From NCBI GenBank assembly GCA_022315425.1, contig JAIUPT010000020.1, forward strand, positions 1,240,001-1,304,000: a DNA stretch of 64,000 bases. Direction: 5' to 3'. A model generated the notes under the pieces. It had not been told where the DNA came from. It made no database searches and saw only the letters and a program-made list of their open reading frames with translations. A program made the position numbers and the translations under genes. Origin of the DNA: Pseudevernia furfuracea. Its lineage: Eukaryota; Ascomycota; Lecanoromycetes; Lecanorales; Parmeliaceae. Below are positions 56,447 to 64,000 of the stretch, piece by piece (the first letter of the stretch is position 1; each line of letters opens with the position of its first letter).

Positions 56447-58085
56447 ATGGCAATGTCAAGGCCCGCGGCGGTGCCAATTGCGGAGAAGAACCCTTTCCTT
56501 ACAAGCAAACATCTCGCGCCAGCAGACAACCTAAACCACGAATTGCGGTCCAGTCCTGGATCGCAATATGACATGGATGAATATGAGGATGGAGAGGATG
56601 AGCAAGAAGGCTCTGAGTGTTCTGACAGATCCGCAGAGAGCGAATATGCAGTCGACGAGACGGTCAGAACAGAGATGGCCAAGTTAGAAGACACTTTTCG
56701 AGAAATAGGCATGAAATTTCGCATGATTGCTCGTATTGGAGAAGGTAATACTAGGATCTTGGGATCTTTAGTGTATGACTCGAATGATCTATTGACTGGT
56801 CTGTCCAGGAACTTTCTCAACGGTCTACAAAGCCGAAGACTTGCACTACGAATACTATCAGAACGATTGGGATATTGAACAAAAAGATGCCTCGAAGTGG
56901 ACATCCCCTCCTTTCAAGAGAAGAAAGAACGCTTCGACATTGGACACAATTCATGATCAACGCCGCCAGCCTAAGCGCCAGTTTGTCGCTATAAAAAAGA
57001 TCTATGTTACCAGCAGCCCAATGAGGATACAGAACGAACTTGAGCTGCTACACGACTTGAGAGGGTGTAAAGCTGTCTGCCCTTTGATCACGGCTTGCAG
57101 GCATCAGGATCAGGTTATAGCCGTGCTTCCACACTTTCGTCACCAAGATTTCCGGGTACCTCACTTCGTGGTCCCTGTGCGGTCCTGTAGCTGATCGCAA
57201 TTAGGCCTTTTATCATTCAATGGGCCATAATGAAGTCAGGGTATATTTTCGGTCTCTGTTCGAGGCTCTTGGCGCAGTCCACAAACATGGCATTATACAT
57301 CGAGACATCAAGCCAACGTAAGCAATCAGTAGGAGTATTTGAGGCGCTACTGAAAGTTCTAGTAATTTCTTGTTCGACGTCGAGCGGCAGAGAGGAGTGC
57401 TGGTGGATTTCGGCCTTGCTGAGGTAAACGATCAAAACATATGTTTAATGTCTTGTCGCTGATATGACGATAGCGAGAGGGAACCGAATGCTCTCACTGT
57501 CTATGTCAAGAACAGGCGAACATCAGGAAAGCCAAAATCCAATCGAGCAGAGCTTATAGTATGCCAACCCCAACAGGATACCCGAAGGACGATCAACGAC
57601 CATCTCGCCGAGCCAATCGAGCAGGCACAAGAGGCTTTCGGGCGCCCGAAGTCCTCTTCAAGTGCACTGCTCAAACAACAAAGATCGATATCTGGTCAGC
57701 CGGTGTTATATTACTAACTATTCTGGCACAAAGGTTTCCGTTCTTTCACTCTGGAGATGACGTCGAAGCCATGATTGAAATAGCGACGATTTTTGGAAAA
57801 CAAAAGATGAGAGGATGCGCTTACTTGCACGGCGCAGTCTGGGATTGCAATATCCCAACCATCGGTGAGAAAGGGTTTCCATTAACTCAGATCGTTCAGT
57901 GGTCGACTTCAGAGAAAGTTGGAGAAGAGATGGACCAGGAAACGAAAGAGACAGTGAAATTCCTAGAGCAGTGTTTACAATTAGATCCCAGCAAACGAAT
58001 TTCTGCGAGGGCGGCGTTAGCGAGCGACTTTTTGGCAGAGGAGGCCTGCCCCGATACCGAAGTAGAAGAGATGTATGCATTGTAG
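56447..58085 (+). CDS. CDC7: CDC7-type protein kinase (DDK catalytic subunit)
   Basis: Model: join(56447..56744, 56809..57155, 57205..57317, 57363..57423, 57474..58085), 476 aa. Introns of 45-64 nt rebuild RIGEGTFSTVYKAEDL (G-loop), QFVAIKKIYV (Lys), GIIHRDIKPTNFLFD (catalytic loop), VLVDFGLAE (DFG) and GTRGFRAPEVLFKC (APE). A kinase insert between DFG and APE contains ECSHCLCQEQ, as in Cdc7 kinases, and a second insert follows VWDCNIPTIGEKGFPL. It phosphorylates MCM helicase at replication origins with Dbf4. The acidic N-terminus (DEYEDGEDEQEGSE) is not conserved. Confidence 0.93.
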
Positions 58086-58304
58086 TGGGGACACAGGAAC
58101 AGCGTTCAGCCTTTGGAAGCGTTGGTATTGCATCAAATACCCTAGGACTTGATAAACAGTGTCTTGTAGATGGACTTTCGGCAAACATGCATGTAAGACG
58201 TTTGAATTTTGACTTGCTTTCTGCAGCCTGATCATTGATCGTGACTATGGCCCCGTAGCGAGAATCACTAGCAAGTCACCATAACGCTCTTCTCTTAGAT
58301 CACA

Positions 58305-59089
58305 CTATGCCACCAACTCGACCACTCCTCCTGCCTCCTTGATCTTCCTCTCCGCTTCCCTGCTGAAGAACCTCGCTCTTACCACCATAGGTATGTCTGG
58401 AATCCGTCCCTTACCCAGGACCTTTGAGTAGCCTAACGGCAGCAGATCAAGAACGGGTGCCGTGTCGCCTTTTTCCTTCGATAGATATTCATCGCGCTTT
58501 TCGACAGGAACGAGTGACCAGAGCTGCAGAGGTAGATATGAGATTAGCTTTGAATTCCTGTCATTCTAGACAGTGAACCATAGATATCCATTCTGCAAGG
58601 CCCTCCTACATTCCCTCCGAACGGACCACTTTGCTTTACCTCTTGCCGGTTATTGTTTAGCCAAGGTCTAGCCAAGGTCTCGAACCTCTAGCCAACCTCC
58701 AAAGCATTCTCTCAAGTCTCAAGTCCTCTGATAGATGGAAAATGCTGTTCGCTCACCTTGTCCAAGTTGATGACCGGCTTCCAGAATTGATTCTGCAGCT
58801 TGTGGAAGTATCGCATGCCCACTTTTCCGAAGTAACCGGGATGGTATTTATCGAGATTTGTTCGATGGTGATGCTGCCCACCCGCCATACCACGTCCACC
58901 AGGATGCTTTCGGTGCTTGCCAACTCGGCCGTGACCAGCGGAGACATGGCCACGGCTGGTAAAATAGTATGTTAGCTATGTAAGAACATCGGTGCTTCCC
59001 CAGGGCGGCAGATGACTGCTCGAGGGCTGTAGAGGTTGATGGGTGGGTTCGACTTACTGTTTGCGGGTTTTGGTCAGTCGCGTAGGCAT
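58305..59089 (-). CDS. RPL28: 60S ribosomal protein uL15 (RPL28 of yeast)
   Basis: Model: complement(join(58305..58523, 58757..58955, 59058..59089)), 149 aa. Exon 1 is only 32 nt (MPTRLTKTRK), followed by a 102-nt and a 233-nt intron, longer than average as is common for ribosomal protein genes. The product HRGHVSAGHGRVGKHRKHPG ... GQHHHRTNLDKYHPGYFGKVGMRYFHKLQNQFWKPVINLDK ... LPLGYSKVLGKGRIP is unmistakable. It is a component of the cytosolic large subunit. Confidence 0.96.
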
Positions 59090-59470
59090 TGTTGCGACTG
59101 AGGGATAGGTGATGCTCTCGGTGCAGTGGGAGTGGTATGTAGTCTCGAAAACTATCTTAGATGTGTGCCAAGACTCGCTTCGTTAGCGGCTTATCTTCAG
59201 CCCTACTCTACGTTCTTTTTGCCCCTCGAGCCCCTCCATGCAGCCATTATCGGAAGCTCACTGCTGCGACTCTCTTATCAGAGCTCTACAGAGATTCAGT
59301 ACATGTCCGCGGGCCTCGACCCTACTTTGCAAGATGACTGTCGATCCAAGCTCCTGGCTAACACGGACGAGGGGATACACTTGCCATGGTCTCTCACTTT
59401 GATCCCAGCTAATGACTACTCCATCCTCAACATCAGCATAAGCATCAGAAAGAGAGCACAATATACAGCG
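59090..59470. other. Divergent region RPL28/nitrilase remnant
   Basis: The 381-bp region upstream of RPL28. The frame of the nitrilase remnant stays open back to 59126, but that extension does not resemble nitrilase. Confidence 0.35.
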
Positions 59471-59722
59471 ATGGTAAGACCTGTCAAAGTCGCCGCAGTG
59501 CAGGCAGAACCTGGATGGAACAATCTTCAGGCCTCAGTCGACAAGACCATCTCTTTGATTGAAGATGCTGGGGAGAAAGGAGCCAACGTGCTGGGCTTCC
59601 CCGCAGTGTTCATTCCGGGCTATCCATGGAGTATCTGGCACCACAGCCCTTTGAGTAATACTCAGTTCATCCACGAATACGTCAGGAGTTCGCTGGTCAA
59701 AGAGTCCTCAGAGACTGAGTGA
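59471..59722 (+). pseudogene. Nitrilase N-terminal remnant
   Basis: MVRPVKVAAVQAEPGWNNLQ ... EKGANVLGFP-A-VFIPGYPWSIW ... FIHEYVRSSLVKESSETE matches the first 84 residues of fungal nitrilases (usually 300-360 aa) and then stops. The catalytic Glu expected in FPE(V/A)(F/W)IPGYP is Ala45 (codon GCA at 59603-59605), and the Lys and Cys of the triad are absent. Downstream to 60073 I find no continuation; a stretch with inverted CGAGACATG/CATGTCTCG near 59728-59778 may be a decayed introner-like intron. It is probably non-functional. Confidence 0.75.
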
Positions 59723-60073
59723 CCAGTCACGAGACATGTCGGGGGACCAAATTGTCCCTGAACATGTCCCATGTCTCGAAAATATATCTTGAAATGAAAA
59801 TACGCACTGCATCTCTTACAGCTTCGAGCGCCGTCTCTTTCCAGCATATTGGGGAATCCCAGCCCAAGATTGGTTTAGGTTATGACACGGTTGTCCCTAA
59901 AATTTCCATCTGGTGATGGCCTCAAATTTGCTCATAGGCCGAACCGTCTTTTAATTCAATATACACATGTTAGCTATCATAATCATTCAATACTAAGGCC
60001 TCTTTCACGATCTTAATCTCATCCACACTCACCAACAGACAGATCCCCACAAATACATACCGTCATTCTCACC
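59723..60073. other. Region after nitrilase remnant
   Basis: No coding sequence is supported. The palindromic GAGACATG/CATGTCTC pair at about 59729-59778 recalls the centre of the introner-like introns, but there is no clear 3' splice block. Confidence 0.35.
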
Positions 60074-60857
60074 ATGATCGCTTCACCCCTCCTCTTTCTG
60101 CTTGCCACGGCTGAGGCCATCTGGTCGCCTCCAGTCTGGCCACCTGATGTAAAACAACCTTATTACTGGGGCGACATGCTTAATATCACAAAATGCTACT
60201 GCGAAGGCTCAAGTGAGGACAGTAATCCGGGTCATTACTACCAATTCGACTATTGGAATTATCACAATGAACAAGAATACACGTTGGCATGGACGTGCGA
60301 TTCCGAGGTCCGAACTACAGGCTGGGGAACCATCGGCTCCAAGCGAGTGAATTTTCTAATGCCAGACTGCTGGAACACCCATGATTTGTGGAGGAAAGAG
60401 AAACGAAAAGAATGCAACAGGTCTTACAATGGGGATACCTTCTGCTTTGAGCTCGGGAACACTCCCGATCCCTACGACTATTACTATTTCAACGACCAGA
60501 AGAGAGGGTTGCCAACTTTCGGAATCATAGAGTTTCCCCCGCATCAATGCGCCGCTTTGTGCCGGGATAAGGTTGGTGGGAAGGCTGTTGCGAGTGAGTG
60601 CAAATTTCAGAGCACACCCTCCCTTATCGAACCCCTGGTTTTGAGCCACAAGACATGTCCGGCAAGCGGTTTCAATCCCCAGACCTGCCTTATGACCCGA
60701 TTGTTATGCCTTAAAGAAGTTATGCTGACTCTGAGGTGGTCTAGGTGATAAAGAGGGAGGGTGGGAGAAGTCCTTGCCAAACTTAGACATCCGGGTGATG
60801 ACTTTAAAGAGCTCGTTTAAGAGCTACGCCAATCTCGATGATATGACGACCAAGTAG
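60074..60857 (+). CDS. Secreted cysteine-rich protein, family unknown
   Basis: Model: join(60074..60593, 60745..60857), 210 aa. Unspliced, the frame would run to 60748; splicing the 151-nt element (GTGAGT...CTAG) opens a further 37 codons (SDKEGGWEKSLPNLDIRVMT...). The N-terminus MIASPLLFLLATAEAIWS is a signal peptide. The mature part is rich in aromatic residues and Cys (KCYCEGSS, LAWTCDSE, MPDCWNTH, KECNRSYNGDTFCFELG, HQCAALCRDK), with about nine cysteines, suggesting disulfides. There is no transmembrane segment. Size, secretion and Cys content are those of a small secreted or effector-like protein, but I recognise no family. Confidence 0.65.
60594..60744 (+). mobile_element. Introner-like intron, copy G (secreted-protein gene), 151 nt
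   Basis: Sense strand begins GTGAGTGC and ends AGTTATGCTGACTCTGAGGT then GGTCTAG; centre TTGAGCCACAAGACATGTCC and CCCAGACCTGCCTTATGAC. It aligns with copy F of the HD-domain gene (AAGACATGT ... CCAGACCTG ... TACTGACCCGAAATG) although the host genes are unrelated and on opposite strands. Confidence 0.75.
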
Positions 60858-61215
60858 GCGTGCGTAGGCTTGTGAGATGCAGGCATTGGCTGAGGCGTGG
60901 GCTGTTGTAGGGCGAAAGGTTCTGGGATGTTGACCGCGACATAGTGCCTTTTTCGATCGTTGATGACAACATTGAATTGTGTTCCGTCAATTTCCTGAAG
61001 TGGGTTTTAACCGTACGAGACTGAGAAAAGAATCATGCCATGGAAACGGTCTAATCGCGTGAGCTTAAACGTCATGCGTATTTGAGACAAAATCAACTCA
61101 TGTCATTTAGTTGTGACCCTCTGACAGAAATCTCTGAACGAGTACAGGGCCGCCGCACACGAGTCAAAAGGTCTACTACCTGCACGGTGGCACCGGGGTA
61201 AGTTCAAAAGCCCGT
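60858..61215. other. Convergent intergenic region
   Basis: A 358-bp gap between the secreted-protein gene and the HD-domain gene. No feature is seen. Confidence 0.4.
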
Positions 61216-62337
61216 TCAACCAAGCGTGTTCGCTTCCATGAAGTCGATGACTTTCTTGCCAGCCAAAGTGTATCCCTTGATATAACGTTCTCCATACTGT
61301 CCCACGAAGTTATCGTACGTAGTCTCTGGCTTCGTGCGGCACAGCCTACATAGGATCTCTCGAATCCCATCCTTCATTCCCAATCTGGGGAATTCCTTGA
61401 CAATAACGTTCCACGCCTCCCACGTCAGATGCCCGCCAATTGTCAAATCAGGTCCGGCGAAATCAGCGTGGATACCATAGCTTGTGGCGACGACCTCGGG
61501 TTCCTTGTGCCACTGGAAGTTCTCCGGCTTAGTATGCCCTTTTGAAAGAAGAAACAAGTTGTCAAATCGTCGCGAAAGTCTATTCTCTCCTAATGGGGTC
61601 TCGTAATACGGCATTGAATGAGAAATAAAGGGCTGGGGAAGTAGCTCACAGCAATGGACGTGGTAGTGTGCAGCGCAATCGCATCCCAGACGAGCTGTAG
61701 GCGGTACTTGTCCCAATCGCCTGCTTCTCTTTTGAGAAAATTACGTGCTGCGTTGGCGCCATCTTCGCACATTTCGGGTCAGTATTGCCTCTTCACGTGA
61801 GATAATTGAGTCGCAAGACAGGTCTGGAGATTAGAATGGATCAGTCTACTCCCGAAACATGTCTTGCGACTCAATTTCAGTATCAAATCGGAAGGATCAT
61901 CTCCGAAATGCACGAACCGACTTCGAACCGCTTCTCCTGGGTCACGAGATCGCCTGTTTCGTCCCAGCCCAGGTCGTGCAAAATTGCAGCTATTGCATGG
62001 GCTTCGCGATCATAGCCTTGGAGCTCCGGGATCTTTACTGCAATGATGGCTGGATCACAATCTCAGAGTCAACAACGCCTACTTGAGGGAAATATTGAGC
62101 CTTGGAACATGCTTACAGAGTATACACTCTCAAGACATGTCTCAACTCTCAAGACTTGGTCTGGAAGAGGGAAATTTAACTCAGATTATACGTACAGCCG
62201 AAGAGCCAGGATCTCACGCAATGGTTGTAAGCGACGTCATTGAGATGCTTACGGCAAAGAGCGAGAGCTTTGGTTATCAAGGGGGTGTCGGGGACTTGGA
62301 CTCCGGCAAGAACCCGAGTGGGAAGAGTTGCCATCAT
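61216..62337 (-). CDS. HD-domain hydrolase, cyanamide-hydratase-like
   Basis: Model: complement(join(61216..61512, 61650..61762, 61918..62037, 62196..62337)), 223 aa. Splicing rebuilds VPDTPLITKALALCRKHL, YNHCVRSWLFG, EAHAIAAILHDLGWDE (HD pair), FEVDGANAARNFL, DKYRLQLVWDAIALHTTTSIA and KEPEVVATSYGIHADFAGPDL, then KEFPRLGMKDGIREILCRLCRTKPETTYDNFVGQYGERY. This matches fungal HD-domain proteins related to cyanamide hydratase (Ddi2). His, HD and Asp metal ligands are present. Substrate unknown; a nitrilase remnant sits nearby, and nitrile/cyanamide chemistry would fit (inference). Introns 1 and 2 are introner-like; the third (137 nt) is not. The start may be 62337 or 62334. Confidence 0.82.
61763..61917 (-). 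mobile_element. Introner-like intron, copy F (HD gene), 155 nt
   Basis: Sense strand begins GTTCGTG and ends GGCAATACTGACCCGAAATG then TGCGAAG. The arms 61805-61823 and 61857-61875 are inverted repeats matching 18 of 19 positions, centred on GAGTCGCAAGACA, giving a strong hairpin with a 33-nt loop. Confidence 0.8.
62038..62195 (-). mobile_element. Introner-like intron, copy E (HD gene), 158 nt
   Basis: Sense strand begins GTACGTATAATC, has TCCCTCTT, AAGTCTTGAGAGTTGAGACA and TATACTCTGTAAGCATGTTC, and ends near GTTGTTGACTCTGAGAT before an extended 3' tail to TTGCAG. The order of blocks is the same as in PDAT copy B. Confidence 0.8.
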
Positions 62338-63406
62338 GTAGCTATACAAGCGTCTGCGTGGTCTTCTTGGGTGAAAGAGGATGTAGTTGAAGTAGTGGAG
62401 CTGGTGAAGACTTGGAGAAATTTCCCGAATGTGGAACAGATAATGCATATATACACAAGCTTGATTTGAAATCAATTGAAGGGTCTGTCCTTTATGCGGA
62501 AGTAAGGTAGGACTGGAACGACATTAGGCAACAGGAAATAGGGTTCATGCAGGTAGATAGATGGCTTGATCCAACATTGGACTGTCATACTGCAATAGCT
62601 TCATACTGTCTAATTGGATAGGAAGTCTCGCAACATCAGGCATGCTGACATGGTGAGATCACCAAGCAGATATACCTTAGTTAGGAGCAATGAGGTGTGA
62701 GAATTTAATACGGCAAGCACCGGGAGCAGGCTGCTTTATTGGACCTGGACCTGCTTTGCATGCAAGCAGGCGTATCTAGATCCTGAATTAATTAATGCCC
62801 CTCGGCAAAGATGTTCTTGATGACGGCTGTAAAAATTTGTAAAACAGCGACAGGTGATCGGGATACATGAAGTGAAGTTCATGTTGATTCTGCACAAACA
62901 GAGACGATCGTGGATGAGAAATGATGAATGAAAGCGTGGGCGCTAGTGTGGCGGAGGACACTAGTGTGGCATTAGTGGGTGACTAACGCCTTGGCCTTAC
63001 AGCGGCCAGGGCAGTGACAGGGCCTACGCCCCTCGAAACGTTAGGTAAATGTTGATGGTCTGCTTCAGCTGCCTGAGTCTTATGACACATCTTTGAGCAT
63101 TCAACTTCAATCTGGCCTTGAACCGAATAGCTCCTGCTTCTTTCTTCGCCCACTCCAAATCAATCGCCCCTAAACCCAACCCCATCACCCTCGAAGTTCG
63201 TGCACCGGTCTCGTCATCCGCGAGATCCAGCACCGAGCTTCTCCCCATCTTCCACCACGTCTCCTCTAACACGAAAGAGGAAAGCTTTCCAGACCGCCGA
63301 CCAAGTCAATAACCCCCTCAAGACAACCAAGCTCAGCCAGGACCTCAGTGAACATTCCGCAACAGCCTCGTCCAGGCCAGCACTCAACACCCCACCATTG
63401 ACCGCC
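62338..63406. other. Intergenic region with a MITE-end remnant
   Basis: No gene is supported across about 1 kb. At 62960-62985 the sequence TGTGGCATTAGTGGGTGACT resembles one end of the MITE at 4001-4445 (TGTTGCATTAGTAGGTGACT), preceded by two CACTAGTGTGG-like units. The other end of the element is not found. Confidence 0.45.
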
Positions 63407-64000
63407 ATGGATTCGGATGATGAGTTTATGAGCGGTCTGTCCAGCCAAGACGAATATGATTTTGGAGGTGCTCAAGAGAGTGACGATGGAAGTCTAGGAG
63501 ATGGTACGTGTTCGCTTCGTAGTGTCATATTACTAAAGCTGACCCTGTGACCTCGACGTTAGAGTTCGATGATGAGGAAGAGCCGGATGTTGGCTTCTCA
63601 CAGGAAAAGGATCTCAAACCCACGGGGAAGTCCTACGAGGTTGACTACAAGGTCTTCTCACCAGCAGATATACAATCACATCAGGACAAACAAATCGACG
63701 AAGTCTCCGCGATCCTGGGTCAGCCATCAGAAGCTTCTGCTATACTCCTACGGCACCTTCGATGGAACAAAGAACGACTGATAGAGGCATACATGGAAAA
63801 ACCTAATGCCGTTTTAGATACTGCGGGGCTAGGGCCAGACGCTGCTCAAACGCCGACGACCAAGGTGATCAATGGCTTTACCTGTGAGATCTGCTGTGAG
63901 GACGAGGCTAGCTTGGAGACGTACGCGTTGAAATGTGGACATCGCTACTGTACCGGTTGCTACAGGCAATATCTCGCCCAGAAGATCAAAGACGAAGGCG
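63407..64000 (+). CDS. Ariadne-type RBR E3 ubiquitin ligase (5' part, runs off window)
   Basis: Model: join(63407..63503, 63563..>64000). The 59-nt intron (GTACGT...TTAG) joins DGSLGD to EFDDEEEPDVGF. The product starts MDSDDEFMSGLSSQDEYDF, has the conserved ariadne UBA-like block (YKVFSPADIQSHQDKQIDEVSAILG, LLRHLRWNKERLIEAYME) and enters RING1: FTCEICCEDE ... YALKCGHRYCTGCYRQYL, with paired Cys and the Cys-Gly-His. IBR and catalytic RING2 would follow beyond the edge. The acidic N-terminus fits Ari1/HHARI proteins, which act with neddylated cullins. Confidence 0.9.

Noticed and set aside
61513..61649. The 137-nt third intron of the HD-domain gene as another introner-like copy
   Set aside because: It is long but lacks the GACATGT centre and the CTGACTCCGAAAT block.
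1..64000. CRISPR arrays, tRNA or rRNA genes
   Set aside because: No regular short repeats with spacers, and no cloverleaf or rRNA segment that I could recognise by eye; a tRNA scan was not possible here.

Overview
The window is nuclear DNA of a filamentous ascomycete (Pezizomycotina). The signs are many 44-80 nt spliceosomal introns with GTNNGT donors and CTNA-type branch points, single-copy fungal housekeeping genes (COG6, VID27, SKN7, TPS1, MSN5, condensin subunit 1, CDC7), a CYP52-like P450, and scattered small transposon remnants. I cannot assign a genus. Most gene models were rebuilt by hand by joining open frames across predicted introns; nearly all junctions restore conserved protein motifs and close in frame.

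Layout. 0-8.2 kb: 5' end of ATG9, COG6, a TLDc/OXR1 protein, a 445-bp MITE, TRM10, a DEK_C-domain nuclear protein and a putative one-helix microprotein. 8.8-19.9 kb: an accessory block of CYP52-like P450, fatty acyl reductase, membrane GT2 glycosyltransferase, sulfotransferase-like protein and stand-alone condensation-domain acyltransferase, split by a repeat-rich 2.1-kb stretch holding a 720-bp TIR element. Together these look like a fatty-acid-based glycolipid pathway (inference). 20.6-39 kb: beta-adaptin, VID27, mitochondrial uS17, eIF2B epsilon, SKN7, type II peroxiredoxin, NIF3-like protein, mitochondrial BolA protein and trehalose-6-phosphate synthase. 39.7-42.3 kb: a decayed sulfatase and a decayed sugar transporter, both missing their 5' ends and abutting head to head; the transporter also carries a 164-bp solo LTR. 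42.7-58.3 kb: GRIM-19, exportin MSN5, PDAT, NatC catalytic subunit, condensin subunit 1, CDC7 and uL15. 59.4-62.4 kb: a nitrilase fragment, a secreted Cys-rich protein and an HD-domain (cyanamide-hydratase-like) protein. 63.4 kb to the end: 5' part of an ariadne-type RBR ubiquitin ligase.

The most striking signal is a family of about 146-172-nt related introns. Four lie in the PDAT gene, two in the HD-domain gene and one in the secreted-protein gene. They share a 3' block around CTGACTCCGAAAT and a central GAGACATGT block, at least one folds into a strong hairpin, and all lie in sense with their host gene. Ordinary introns here are mostly 44-80 nt and show none of this. They look like introner-like elements, that is, introns that multiply.
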